A DNA stretch of 64,000 nt. Origin: Scatosoma sp045127595. GTDB lineage: Bacteria > Bacillota > Clostridia > Christensenellales > Borkfalkiaceae. The DNA lies in contig JBGVQS010000006.1 in NCBI GenBank assembly GCA_045127595.1, positions 1 through 64,000 on the forward strand, read 5' to 3'. The notes under the pieces were generated by a model that saw nothing but the letters and a program-made list of their open reading frames with translations, did no database searches and had not been told where the DNA came from. Shown here one piece after another: positions 49,165 through 59,589 of the stretch (within the stretch, counting starts at the first letter, position 1; each line of letters begins with the position of its first letter). The position numbers were made by a program, and so were the translations under genes.

Positions 49165-50076
49165 ATGAAAGAGAAAGTAATATCTGACAATAAAATAAAA
49201 AGACTGCTTAGCAAATGGGGTAAAAAGCCATCGCCAGAAAAGATAATTTTAATTGTATTTTTTGCATTCTTTTTGATAGAAGCTATCATTAATCTATATC
49301 CTTTTTTGTGGGTTATTAATAATTCGCTTAAAAGTTTTGAAGAGTTTAATGAGGTGGATACCTCGGCGCTTACTCAAACTTGGGATTTTTCTAATTATAT
49401 TAAGGTTTTCCAAGAATTTAAAGTTAACGGCACTGTTTTATATGCGGAAATGTTGGTAAACTCCATGTGGCAGACATTTTTGTATCTTTTCGTTAACTTG
49501 TTTTCAAGCTTGTTTGTGGCATACGCCTTGGCAAAATTTAGATTTCCAGGGAAAGGTTTGTTATATGCGCTCATGATTTTCGTGCAAACAATTCCAGTGA
49601 TTGGTACAGGTGCTGCCGCATACAAATTACGTTATCAATTAGGTCTCGTCAACAATCCAACTCTCATATGGATTTGTTGGGCTGTGGGCTTTGACTATTC
49701 GGCCTTTGTTATGTATGGAACGTTTCAAGGAATTAGTCAGTCTTATTCGGAATCTGCTGAATTAGACGGGGCAAATGAATTTGACATTTTATTTAAAATT
49801 ATTTTCCCTCAGATTTTCCCGTGTATGCTGGCGTTGATGGTCACAAATTTTGTTACAAGATGGAATGATTACACGTTTGCCCAGATTAACTTGGATAAGT
49901 ATCCAAATTTAGCTTATGGTATGTACTTATATCAAACGGGCTCGAATTGGTCGGACAGCGGTAAGGTAGTTTATTATGCGTCCTTGATTATGTCGTGTAT
50001 ACCAGGTGTTCTTTTGTATGCATTAATGCAAGGATTTATAATGAAAAACTTGTCAGTCGGTGGCTTAAAAGGCTAA
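49165..50076 (+). CDS. CUT1 ABC permease, MalG/UgpE type
   Basis: 303 residues, six predicted helices, first at about 27-50. EAA loop as SESAELDGANEFDILFKIIF near 195-214, followed by PQIFPC. It is 12 bp downstream of the first permease. No ATPase gene is in this locus, so the importer probably uses a shared MsmX-like ATPase made elsewhere, which is common for CUT1 systems. Confidence 0.93.
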   Translation: MKEKVISDNKIKRLLSKWGKKPSPEKIILIVFFAFFLIEAIINLYPFLWVINNSLKSFEEFNEVDTSALTQTWDFSNYIKVFQEFKVNGTVLYAEMLVNSMWQTFLYLFVNLFSSLFVAYALAKFRFPGKGLLYALMIFVQTIPVIGTGAAAYKLRYQLGLVNNPTLIWICWAVGFDYSAFVMYGTFQGISQSYSESAELDGANEFDILFKIIFPQIFPCMLALMVTNFVTRWNDYTFAQINLDKYPNLAYGMYLYQTGSNWSDSGKVVYYASLIMSCIPGVLLYALMQGFIMKNLSVGGLKG

Positions 50077-50099
50077 TAGTTTAAAGGAGGAAATAAATA

Positions 50100-53000
50100 A
50101 TGAAGAAAGGTTTAGTTGCAGCTCTTTCGGGGCTTTGTATACTTTCTACGTCATTAGGAATCGTCGCTTGTACGAATCCTAATACGGATTCTGGTAGCGA
50201 TGTTCCCGTATCGATTACTACGCTTACTCCTGAGTTTGAATATCATGTAGGCGACAACGTACATATGTTTGACCACTTCTCGTACGTAGATGGGTTAACG
50301 TATACGTTTACGGTACAATACGAAGACGAAGAAGCCGTAACCGTAGAGGGCGACGCATATTATTTGGCGGAGGCGGGGAATTACAAAATTACCTGCGAAG
50401 CATCTAACGGTAAAGAGAGCAAGAAAGAAAGCGTAACGATTACCGTTGGCAACGAAAAGGCGTTTATTCAATTTAAGAATCGTGAAGCACAAGTTGATTG
50501 GAAAAAAATCATGTGGGATACGGATATTATCGCATTGGCGGATCCTATCACGATTGTAGATTGCGAATATGAAACGTATATCGAAAGCGTTGTTATTTAT
50601 GATGCGGCGGATGGTAGCGGAAGAACCGTTGTTATTGAAGACGGCGTAAAGATTGAAGACGATGCTGGCGTATTCTATAACGGCAACGATAAATTTACGT
50701 TTGTATATGAATGTGATTATGTATTTACGATTGTTTGTGAAACTAGCGGTGGTAAAGTTAGTGATAAATTGACAGTGAGCGCAAAAGAGAACTTTGATTC
50801 GCTCCAAGTGCTTTCTGATTATTCTGCATCTTATAATGCGGATACGTTTACGGCGAATTGGGATGCCGTAACGGGGGCTAGCTCTTACTATGTAAAGGTT
50901 GACCGCAAACAGATGGTGACAGAAGAAACTTCGGTAAACATTGAAAGTTTAATCGTCTCGGATTTCCAATATTTTGACTTGTACATAGTACCTTTGGACA
51001 GTGAAGGGAATAGACTTGGTAAAATTATTTGTGAGGATATAGTCATTGCACCCGAAGGCGCAGAGGGGATTGTAAAAGGTCCTGGTGCAAGCATTGATGT
51101 AGCGGCGAAAAAAGCAACTCTTGTTGGGTATCAAGCGGCAAGTGCAGGCTATGAATCTGGTATTCGTCACGTAAAAAATTCCTATATTGCATACGGATAT
51201 AAATATGGCGTTGGAACTTACGTTGACTTTACGTTTACTGGGAATAATATGCCCCAGGTATGCTTCTTTGCAAATGAAGTCAACGGTAATATGACTTGCC
51301 ATTCAGGGTCTGTTCACCAGAGCACACCGAATGAAGGTTATTTGTTCATGAACGGATTGAACGTGACTGGTGATGTTAAAGGTAAAGACAGTTTTATCTG
51401 TGTAGGTCCCTATAGATTTGGATGCAAGGATCACGGAAACCATATCAATTATACGGAAATTACTGAGGGTAGCACAAAGAGATTTATCATCTCTAAAAAT
51501 AGTTTATTTACGTATAACGGTTTAGAGGCAGCAGGTAGCGATAAAGAATATATTTATACGGTTGGTAGTTTTACTTCGGGCGGATGTTTGGCGTTTGAAC
51601 TGATTCTTCGTGATGCAGATACCCAAGAAGTTTTGGAAACGGCACGCATTGTTACAGCACAGTCCGCAGCAACGGTGAAGGCTGGACATATTATTGCTTA
51701 TGCTGGGGTGAAAGGTAACGGAACCCAAACCACTTTTGGTTATGGTGAGCCTTATCAAGGAACGCCTCTTCCCGTTTATGAGCAAGGCGTGACGCATAAT
51801 GATGACGGCAGCGTAACTTTGGATGGGAAAGCATCTCCTGGTAGCTATGTATACCACGTAGCACAAGTGGATAATTCTTATGTGTCAATTCAAGGCGAAT
51901 ATGGCTTAGATACATATATTGATATCAACTTCAAAGGCAACAACATGCCTCAGGTGCTCTTATTTGCTGATCAAATCAACGGTAATATGACGAGCATGGG
52001 CGGTAAGGGTGTCCTGTTCTCGAATGGTTTAGTAACAGCGAACCCTGCTGGTTCTATCCTTCGTAAATATTCCATTTATGGGCCGAATAGAATCTATTTA
52101 TATGGTGGCCTTTCGGATACCGATAAGGTTGTAAAAGATACGAATACATACGAAGGCTCCGATAGCCGTGTAATTAACAATAGTTATTGGACTTTATTGG
52201 GTTATGATTCCAGCGGCAATGTAAGCGATTATCCTTTCCTTACGCAGAAAGGCTTGGCAACATCGCCTGACACGGAATATAAATACACGCTTGGCATGTG
52301 CGAAAAAGATGGAATCGTATACGCGCATATTGAATTGTATGACGTAACGAACGACATAGAAGTATATAACTTCAACCAAGCAACGACGTTGAGTGCAAGC
52401 GATCTTACGGCAGGGAATATCATCCTTTACGGAAGCGTAGCTGGTGCTACAACCACAACGACTTTCTCGTACAGCGAACCCTATACGAAAACACAGGAAA
52501 CGCCTGATGATCCTGAAAATCCCGATGATCCTACGATTCCAGAAGGAGTAAAAAGTTCGGGAGCGACGTTTAACGATGACGGAAGTGTAACTCTTGCAGG
52601 TAAAGCTTCTCCAGGCGGTTACGTATATCATATTGCGCAGCTCGACAACTCTTATGTGGCGCTTGAAGGCGAATATGGAATTGGTACGTACATTGACATT
52701 ACGTTTACAGGCAATAACATGCCCCAAGTAATGTTCTTTGCCGACGAAATCAATGGCAATATGACGAGTATGGGCGGTGCTGGTGTCCTCTTCTCGAATG
52801 GTTTGGTAACTGCAAATCCTGCAGGTTCTATGTTGCGCAAATATTCGATTTTTGGACCGAATAGAATTACATTGCATGGTGGCATCACCGATAGTGATAA
52901 GGTGGTAGCAAATACGAACAACTACGACGGATCGGATAGCAGATTGTTTACGCTTATGGGTTACGATTCCAGTGGGAACGAAAAAGACTATCCTTATCTT

Positions 53001-56000
53001 ACCCAGAAGGGATTGGCAACTACGCCCGATACAACCTACAAATATACGGTAGGAACGTTTGAAAACAATTATGGGAAACTGAGCGTTGCAATAAAGCTTT
53101 ACAACGTTACAGATGAGGCCGTTGTTTACGAATTCGTATTAGAAACGACATTGCCTGTTAATAATGTTTCCAAGGGGAGCATTATCCTGTACGGAAGCGT
53201 AGCAGGCACCGCAAACACGACGACGTTCTCGTATAGCAAGCCTTATATTTCTGATGCGCAGGCGGAAAACGTTCTGGGCTTTGAAGATGGTGTTTCTGCG
53301 GGGGCAGAGTTTACCGCACAGAACGGCGCCGTTGCAGCTACGAGCGATGAACAAAAGTATTCTGGGGAAAAGTCTATGAAGTTTACGAGCCTTTCTCAAA
53401 ATACAGCATTTAGATTATATAATTTTAAGCCTATCAACGGATATTATAAAAACGATATTATTTCGTTGGGTATGTACGTTTATTTAGATGCACCGTCTGG
53501 GGCTTGCTTGAAAGTTGGCAACAGCAACGGCGATGAATATACGTATTTAGGCGCTCTTCAATCTGGCGTAAGTGCAGGTGAATGGACTTACGTTGTTGTT
53601 GATGTGCCTGTGAGTGCTGATGATTCTAATAAATATTTGGATATTTCGTTCGCGTTAAATAATTATGGCGCATCTTTAGACAATGTGAATGTTTATATTG
53701 ATGACGTAAAAGTTGTATATAATTCCTTGGAAGGCTATACCGTATTGCGTACCTCTCCTGCGTTGGGCGGAAACAAATTATATATGTTACCCTCGTTGTC
53801 GGGTGGGCAATCGTTGAGTTTTGTCATTCAAAATTCTGATGGGGAAATTATCCTGTTGGATGGCGGTTACGTTGGTGACGGAGCTTTGATTGAGGCTGTT
53901 GTTAAATCATTGCGTCCTGACGGTAAGGTTACTGCATGGTTGATTACGCACGGTCATGACGACCATATGGGTGTCGTGGCGGAAGTTATTAACAATGGTG
54001 TTTTAACCGTTGAGAATATTTATTATGATATTCCGACAGAGGCAGTTTGGCAAGAAAAAGAAGGAACTATGACGGGTAGCGATTTTGACGCAGAGTGTCG
54101 AGCTGCTATGTATGCGGCGGTTCAAGCTAAAAACGTGAACGTTGTAACGCCCGTAGATGGTGCGGTCTACAACTTTGGTTCTCTGTCTTTTGAAATTGTT
54201 TATGCGCCGTCTTCATCCTTGCAATCCTATATCACAACGAATTTTGGTAACAATACGTCTGTGATTTATAAAATGATAACTGAGGAAAGCGATGTCTTAT
54301 TCCTTGGCGATGCTGGTGTGGATTTAGGTAATTGGCTGGTCGCAAACAGAGCCGATAAAATTAAGGCAGATATTGTGCAAATGGCGCATCACGGTCAAAA
54401 CGGTGTCGGTGAAAACTGTTATATAGCCATCAATCCGTCTATTGCTTTGTGGCCCACTACGAACGATCTTTGGAATAATACGAATCCTGCATGGAAGACG
54501 CTTATTGTTCGCGGTTGGATGGAAGCAATTGGAACGAAAAACTATGTTGGCAAAGACGGGATTATCGTGTTGGAAGATCCTTATGACTTCTTAGATAGAT
54601 CCGAAGATGAAAAACCCGAAGTTCCCGTAGATCCTGAAGAACCTGAGGATTCTGAAGAGCCGGAACTCCCTGAAAACGTAGAAGTTTCTGGGGCAACGTT
54701 TAAAGACGACGGAAGCGTAACGTTAGATGGAAAAGTAACGCCTGGCGGTTATGCATATCACATTGCGCAAATTGATAACTCTTATATTGCTATTAAGGGT
54801 GAATACGGCTTAGATACGTATATTGACATTATGTTTACGGGCAATAACATGCCTCAAGTGCTGTTCTTTGCAGACCAGATCAACGGCAATATGACGAGTA
54901 TGGGCGGTGCTGGTGTCCTCTTCTCGAATGGTATTGCAAACGCAGCAATGAATCAAGATTTGCTGAGAAAGTATTATATCTTTGGACCGAATAGAATTAC
55001 GCTGCATGGTGGTATTACCGATGCGGATAAACAGGTCGTTGCGGCTAACTGGTATGAAACTTCGGATAGTCGAGTAATCAATAACGCAAATAAATTATTG
55101 ATTGGTTATGATTCTAGCGGAAATGCAAGTGATTATGCTTTCCTTACGCAGAAAGGCTTGGCAACAACGCCTGATACGGTATACAAATATACGCTTGGCT
55201 TCTATGAAAAGGACGGGGTGATTTACGCACACATTGAATTGTATGACGTAACGAACGACGTAGAAGTATATAACTTCGACCAAGCAACGACGTTGAGCGC
55301 AAGCGATCTTACGGCGGGAAACATCATTCTTTACGGAAGTGTGGCAGGTACGGCGAATACGACGACGTTCTCGTACAGCGAACCCTACACGAAGACGCAG
55401 GAATCCCCCGAAGAACCTGAGGATCCCGTGGTTCCTGAAGAACCTACGATTCCTGAAAACGTAGAAGTTTCTGGGGCAACGTTTAACGATGACGGAAGCG
55501 TGACGTTGGATGGGAAGGCGGCTCCTGGTAGCTATGTATACCACGTTGCACAGGTAGACAATTCCTACGTGGCCCTTAAGGGTACGTATGGTTTGGATAC
55601 GTATATCGACATTACGTTTACGGGCAATAACATGCCTCAAGTGCTGTTCTTTGCAGACCAGATCAACGGCAACATGACAAGCATGGGCGGTAAGGGCGTT
55701 TTGTTCTCGAACGGTTTGGTAACTGCAAATCCCGCTGGTTCTATTCTTCGTAAATATACGATTTACGGACCGAACAGAATCTATTTATACGGCGGAATTA
55801 CGGATAGTGATAAGGTCGTGCAAAATACGAATACTTACGAAGGCTCGGATAGCCGAGTAATCAATAACGCAAATAAGATATTGTTGGGTTATGATTCGAG
55901 CGGCAACGTAAAAGAATATCCTTATCTTACGCAGAAAGGCTTGGCAACAACGCCTGATACGGTATACAAATATACGCTTGGCTTCTATGAAAAGGACGGG

Positions 56001-57728
56001 GTGATTTACGCACACATTGAATTGTATGACGTAACGAACGACGTAGAAGTATACAACTTCGACCAAGCAACGACGTTGAGCGCAAGCGATCTTACGGCAG
56101 GGAATATCATCCTTTACGGAAGCGTAGCAGGTACGGCGAACACGACGACGTTCTCGTATAGCGAACCCTATACGAAGACACAGGAAGAACCTGAAAAGCC
56201 TGAGGATCCCGTGGTTCCCGAAGAACCTACGATTCCTGAAAACGTAGAAGCATCTGGCGCAACGTTTAACGATGACGGAAGCGTAACGTTGGAAGGAAAG
56301 GCTGCTCCTGGTAACTATGTATACCACGTCGCACAGGTAGACAATTCCTATGTGGCCCTTAAGGGTACGTATGGCTTGGATACGTATATCGACATTACGT
56401 TTGTGGGCAACAATATGCCTCAAGTGCTGTTCTTTGCAGACCAAATCAACGGTAATATGACGAGTATGGGCGGTAAGGGTGTCCTGTTCTCGAACGGTTT
56501 AGTAACAGCAAATCCCACAGGTTCTATTCTTCGTAAATATGCGATTTACGGACCGAACAGAATCTATTTATACGGCGGAATTACGGATAGCGATAAGGTC
56601 GTACAAAATACGAATACTTACGAAGGCTCGGATAGCAGAGTAATCAGCAACACGAACAAGGTATTATTGGGTTATGATTCAAGCGGGAACGTAAGCGATT
56701 ATCCTTTCCTTACGCAAAAAGGCTTGGCAACAACGCCTGATACGGTATACAAATATACGCTTGGCTTCTATGAAAAGGACGGAGTGGTTTACGCACATAT
56801 TGAATTGTATGACGTAACGAACGACGTAGAAGTATATAACTTCGACCAAGCAACGACGTTGAGCGCAAGCGATCTTACGGCAGGGAATATTATCCTTTAC
56901 GGAAGTGTAGCAGGCACGGCGAACACGACGACGTTCTCGTACAGCGAACCCTACACGAAGACGCAGGAAGAACCTGAAGTTCCCGAAGAAGAAATTCGAC
57001 CTGCGAACTCTGGTGCAACGTTTAACGATGACGGAAGTGTAACGTTGGAAGGTAAAGCGGCTCCTGGTAGCTATGTATATCACGTGGCTCAGATGGATAA
57101 CTCTTATGTTGCGATTGAAGGTGAGTATGGCTTGGGAACATACATCGATATCACGTTCAAAGGCAACAACATGCCTCAAGTAATGTTCTTTGCCGATCAA
57201 ATCAACGGCAACATGACGAGCATGGGCGGTAAGGGTGTCCTGTTCTCGAATGGTTTGTCTACTGCAAATCCCGCAGGTTCTATTCTTCGTAAATATGCGA
57301 TTTACGGACCGAACAGAATCTATTTATACGGCGGAATTACGGATAGTGATAAGGTCGTGCAAAATACGAATACTTACGAAGGCTCGGATAGCAGAGTAAT
57401 CAGCAATACCAACAAGATATTGTTGGGTTATGATGCAAGCGGCAACGTAAGTGATTATCCTTACCTTACACAGAAAGGCTTGGCAACTACACCCGATACA
57501 GAATACAGATATACGCTTGGCATGTATGAAAAAGATGGCGTCGTATATGCGCATATTGAGCTGTATAATTTGACGAACGACGTAGAGGTATATAACTTTG
57601 ACCAAGCAACGACGTTGAGCACTAGCGATCTTACGGCAGGAAGTATTATCCTTTACGGAAGCGTAGCAGGCACGGCGAATACAACGACGTTCTCGTATAG
57701 CAAACCTTATACAAAAGAGCAGGCGTAA
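50100..57728 (+). CDS. Giant repeat lipoprotein with a secreted metallo-beta-lactamase domain
   Basis: 2542 residues. Lipobox ends at Cys24 (GIVAC). Then an Ig-like region (about 40-225), an Fn3-like domain (about 235-325), and a divergent first copy of the shared module (about 330-552). Near-identical copies follow at about 562-797 and 819-1049. A jelly-roll-like domain comes next (1055-1212), and then a metallo-beta-lactamase fold with HGHDDH at 1284-1289, a metal Asp in FLGDAG near 1404 and AHHGQN at 1429-1434. Four more module copies lie at about 1529-1762, 1789-2023, 2049-2283 and 2302-2537. Pro/Glu-rich linkers separate them. Modules carry YIDITFTGNNMPQVLFFADQ and FLTQKGLATTPD. It is the fourth gene of the apparent operon. 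The module is probably a lectin-like beta-sandwich, but this is inference. No LPxTG or S-layer anchor is seen. Confidence 0.9.
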   Translation: MKKGLVAALSGLCILSTSLGIVACTNPNTDSGSDVPVSITTLTPEFEYHVGDNVHMFDHFSYVDGLTYTFTVQYEDEEAVTVEGDAYYLAEAGNYKITCEASNGKESKKESVTITVGNEKAFIQFKNREAQVDWKKIMWDTDIIALADPITIVDCEYETYIESVVIYDAADGSGRTVVIEDGVKIEDDAGVFYNGNDKFTFVYECDYVFTIVCETSGGKVSDKLTVSAKENFDSLQVLSDYSASYNADTFTANWDAVTGASSYYVKVDRKQMVTEETSVNIESLIVSDFQYFDLYIVPLDSEGNRLGKIICEDIVIAPEGAEGIVKGPGASIDVAAKKATLVGYQAASAGYESGIRHVKNSYIAYGYKYGVGTYVDFTFTGNNMPQVCFFANEVNGNMTCHSGSVHQSTPNEGYLFMNGLNVTGDVKGKDSFICVGPYRFGCKDHGNHINYTEITEGSTKRFIISKNSLFTYNGLEAAGSDKEYIYTVGSFTSGGCLAFELILRDADTQEVLETARIVTAQSAATVKAGHIIAYAGVKGNGTQTTFGYGEPYQGTPLPVYEQGVTHNDDGSVTLDGKASPGSYVYHVAQVDNSYVSIQGEYGLDTYIDINFKGNNMPQVLLFADQINGNMTSMGGKGVLFSNGLVTANPAGSILRKYSIYGPNRIYLYGGLSDTDKVVKDTNTYEGSDSRVINNSYWTLLGYDSSGNVSDYPFLTQKGLATSPDTEYKYTLGMCEKDGIVYAHIELYDVTNDIEVYNFNQATTLSASDLTAGNIILYGSVAGATTTTTFSYSEPYTKTQETPDDPENPDDPTIPEGVKSSGATFNDDGSVTLAGKASPGGYVYHIAQLDNSYVALEGEYGIGTYIDITFTGNNMPQVMFFADEINGNMTSMGGAGVLFSNGLVTANPAGSMLRKYSIFGPNRITLHGGITDSDKVVANTNNYDGSDSRLFTLMGYDSSGNEKDYPYLTQKGLATTPDTTYKYTVGTFENNYGKLSVAIKLYNVTDEAVVYEFVLETTLPVNNVSKGSIILYGSVAGTANTTTFSYSKPYISDAQAENVLGFEDGVSAGAEFTAQNGAVAATSDEQKYSGEKSMKFTSLSQNTAFRLYNFKPINGYYKNDIISLGMYVYLDAPSGACLKVGNSNGDEYTYLGALQSGVSAGEWTYVVVDVPVSADDSNKYLDISFALNNYGASLDNVNVYIDDVKVVYNSLEGYTVLRTSPALGGNKLYMLPSLSGGQSLSFVIQNSDGEIILLDGGYVGDGALIEAVVKSLRPDGKVTAWLITHGHDDHMGVVAEVINNGVLTVENIYYDIPTEAVWQEKEGTMTGSDFDAECRAAMYAAVQAKNVNVVTPVDGAVYNFGSLSFEIVYAPSSSLQSYITTNFGNNTSVIYKMITEESDVLFLGDAGVDLGNWLVANRADKIKADIVQMAHHGQNGVGENCYIAINPSIALWPTTNDLWNNTNPAWKTLIVRGWMEAIGTKNYVGKDGIIVLEDPYDFLDRSEDEKPEVPVDPEEPEDSEEPELPENVEVSGATFKDDGSVTLDGKVTPGGYAYHIAQIDNSYIAIKGEYGLDTYIDIMFTGNNMPQVLFFADQINGNMTSMGGAGVLFSNGIANAAMNQDLLRKYYIFGPNRITLHGGITDADKQVVAANWYETSDSRVINNANKLLIGYDSSGNASDYAFLTQKGLATTPDTVYKYTLGFYEKDGVIYAHIELYDVTNDVEVYNFDQATTLSASDLTAGNIILYGSVAGTANTTTFSYSEPYTKTQESPEEPEDPVVPEEPTIPENVEVSGATFNDDGSVTLDGKAAPGSYVYHVAQVDNSYVALKGTYGLDTYIDITFTGNNMPQVLFFADQINGNMTSMGGKGVLFSNGLVTANPAGSILRKYTIYGPNRIYLYGGITDSDKVVQNTNTYEGSDSRVINNANKILLGYDSSGNVKEYPYLTQKGLATTPDTVYKYTLGFYEKDGVIYAHIELYDVTNDVEVYNFDQATTLSASDLTAGNIILYGSVAGTANTTTFSYSEPYTKTQEEPEKPEDPVVPEEPTIPENVEASGATFNDDGSVTLEGKAAPGNYVYHVAQVDNSYVALKGTYGLDTYIDITFVGNNMPQVLFFADQINGNMTSMGGKGVLFSNGLVTANPTGSILRKYAIYGPNRIYLYGGITDSDKVVQNTNTYEGSDSRVISNTNKVLLGYDSSGNVSDYPFLTQKGLATTPDTVYKYTLGFYEKDGVVYAHIELYDVTNDVEVYNFDQATTLSASDLTAGNIILYGSVAGTANTTTFSYSEPYTKTQEEPEVPEEEIRPANSGATFNDDGSVTLEGKAAPGSYVYHVAQMDNSYVAIEGEYGLGTYIDITFKGNNMPQVMFFADQINGNMTSMGGKGVLFSNGLSTANPAGSILRKYAIYGPNRIYLYGGITDSDKVVQNTNTYEGSDSRVISNTNKILLGYDASGNVSDYPYLTQKGLATTPDTEYRYTLGMYEKDGVVYAHIELYNLTNDVEVYNFDQATTLSTSDLTAGSIILYGSVAGTANTTTFSYSKPYTKEQA
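51787..52490 (+). repeat. Shared module, first near-identical copy (marks the repeat unit)
   Basis: About 235 codons from NDDGSVTLDGKASPG to FSYSEPYTKTQ. Other copies start near 52557, 54686, 55468, 56248 and 57007 in this gene and 60537, 61255 and 62008 in the last gene; divergent copies start near 51091 and 62716. Long DNA stretches are identical between copies, for example ACGACGTTGAGCGCAAGCGA. Confidence 0.9.
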
Positions 57729-57781
57729 CGTAAGAGTTTGCTAGTTAGTTAATCAACGGTATAAGAAGAAAAGGAGAAACA

Positions 57782-59380
57782 ATGAAAAGAAGAAAATTTA
57801 AAAAAGCATCTGCGCTTGTAATCAGTTCAATGTTTTTGGCTAGTGCCTTTATGTTTTCGAGCTGTTCATTTACTGATACTACTGTAACTACGGATGAGAA
57901 TCATCCTGTTTTGCCAGATTATTCTACACGTGCGCAAGAGTTTGATTTCTTTGCCTATTCAGGACCTATGAACGGTATTTTTACTGTGGATGGAATTTCG
58001 GAAAACTTTAACGCCGACCAACGGACGAAAGAAGGTTATGAAACCTACAAGGATGCTGGGTTTAATGTCTTGATGCTGACGGGAACGGCTGGCTTCCAAG
58101 GCGGCGACTGGGCAACATCTGAGTGTAAACGTTGTTGGGATGCAGCAACGGAGGCAGGAATCGATAGAATTATCGTAACAGATGAACGTTTTGAGAAATA
58201 CGTGTCTGATGCTCCGATTGTAGGGGAAGGTCTTGCCTTTGAAACGCAAGAAGATTTGGTAGAATATGCCAAGTCTGTGTTGGAACAATATAAGGGACTT
58301 TCTAATTTCTATGGCGTTAGAATTACGGATGAGCCTACTTATAAGAGAACACAATCTATTGGTGCTTTGTATAGAGCAATTAAACAAGCAGCCAAGGAGA
58401 TGGAGATTAGTGATAACCTTTATATTCACTTGAACTTGTTGCCTATAAGCAACGTGTTTGATCGCTTTGCAGTATATAAGCCAGCGAGCAATACCGATCC
58501 AGAAGCAGTTGGTGTAAGCACTCTTGGTGAAGCGTATGAAAGCTATATTCGCGGATACATAGAAGCTTGTCAGGCAGATAGATTGAGTAGCGACGTTTAT
58601 TTATACAGAGCACAAGGTCTTGCTTGCGACTTTTTTAGTACTGTTCAGATACTGAAGCGGGTATGTGATGAAAACAATGTAGACGTTTCATTCTGTTTGC
58701 AATCGTTTGAGATGCACAATGCTTCGGGTGCAGTACGCAATTTTAGGTCGGTTGGTAAGAGTGAAATGAAGGGCGAATTGTATGCCTTGATGGGCATGGG
58801 TATCGATGATTTCGCATACTATACCTATCAATTCCCTGAGGCGACTTCTACGGGTACACCTTTTGTCGATGGAACGAACTTCTTAACTCGTTCGGGCGAA
58901 AAAACAAATGTGTATTATGCTGGTCAAGACGTGATGGCAGAAGCGCAAGTGCTTTCTGACGTTATTTTGAATTACGAGTATCAAGGCGGGAAGTTCTATA
59001 AAGCTAAAATGGCGCAATTTGACAACTCATTCACTACAAGCAGTTGGGATATGACAGTGAGCAATACGGCTGCAGAATGGGATAATTCACACACGTTTAA
59101 ATCATTAAAGAAGGTTGAGATTGATAACGACGTGGCGTTTGTCACTGAGCTGTATGATTCTGAAAACAATTTGTATATGTATATGTTGCAAAACATCATT
59201 GATCCTATGTATAGTATGCAAGGAAGAACGGCGGAAACCATCACGGCGACATTCGATTCTTCGTATACGTATGTTGCAGAATTTGACAACGGTAATCTTC
59301 GCTATGTCAAACTGAACAATGGTGTTTATAGCAAAAAGTTTGCTGCAGGTCATGCCGTATACCTTATTCCTCTTAAATAA
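57782..59380 (+). CDS. TIM-barrel lipoprotein, glycoside-hydrolase-like
   Basis: 532 residues. Lipobox ends at Cys28 (FSSC). The body looks like a TIM barrel: DAGFNVLMLTGTAGFQGGDW near 90-110, GIDRIIVTDERF near 126-137, and FYGVRITDEPTYKRTQSIGA (about 179-198), where the conserved Asp-Glu pair could be catalytic. A C-terminal beta-rich domain (about 415-532) is typical of hydrolases that carry an extra sandwich. It is homologous to the TIM barrel at the end of the next giant protein (ILKDEPGYTYATSMGQLYRS). The hydrolysed bond is unknown. AAAAGGAGAAAC precedes the start. Confidence 0.82.
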   Translation: MKRRKFKKASALVISSMFLASAFMFSSCSFTDTTVTTDENHPVLPDYSTRAQEFDFFAYSGPMNGIFTVDGISENFNADQRTKEGYETYKDAGFNVLMLTGTAGFQGGDWATSECKRCWDAATEAGIDRIIVTDERFEKYVSDAPIVGEGLAFETQEDLVEYAKSVLEQYKGLSNFYGVRITDEPTYKRTQSIGALYRAIKQAAKEMEISDNLYIHLNLLPISNVFDRFAVYKPASNTDPEAVGVSTLGEAYESYIRGYIEACQADRLSSDVYLYRAQGLACDFFSTVQILKRVCDENNVDVSFCLQSFEMHNASGAVRNFRSVGKSEMKGELYALMGMGIDDFAYYTYQFPEATSTGTPFVDGTNFLTRSGEKTNVYYAGQDVMAEAQVLSDVILNYEYQGGKFYKAKMAQFDNSFTTSSWDMTVSNTAAEWDNSHTFKSLKKVEIDNDVAFVTELYDSENNLYMYMLQNIIDPMYSMQGRTAETITATFDSSYTYVAEFDNGNLRYVKLNNGVYSKKFAAGHAVYLIPLK

Positions 59381-59451
59381 AAGCAAAGTTATCCTGCAAT
59401 ATGATGGAGAGCTGGTTATAAAGATTGAGATAAATGTAAAAAGGAGCAAAA

Positions 59452-59571
59452 ATGATTAAAAAAGACTACGAAAAGCCACTTGTTGTTTGTTTGACAATAG
59501 GTGTGGATATTTTAACATTTAGTACAGAGCCAAAAGATGAAAAGATTTCGGGAGATATATTCGAGGACTAA
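59452..59571 (+). CDS. Tiny peptide of 39 residues with KxYEKP opening
   Basis: MIKKDYEKPLVVCLTIGVDI then LTFSTEPKDEKISGDIFED. AAAAAGGAG lies 7 bases before ATG, so translation is likely. Peptides that open with Lys-rich (Y)EKP/EAP and end a hydrophobic stretch with DILTxS occur often in Clostridia next to surface-protein genes, as I recall them; their function is unknown. It lies between two secreted-protein genes of the same operon. It is not secreted by any signal I can see and has one Cys. Confidence 0.65.
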   Translation: MIKKDYEKPLVVCLTIGVDILTFSTEPKDEKISGDIFED

Positions 59572-59589
59572 AAGAAAGGAGTAGCTATT

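Noticed and set aside
55095..57200. Minus-strand frames of 170-220 codons opposite the giant repeat protein
   Set aside because: They recur once per repeat unit, so they are by-products of the repeated coding sequence.
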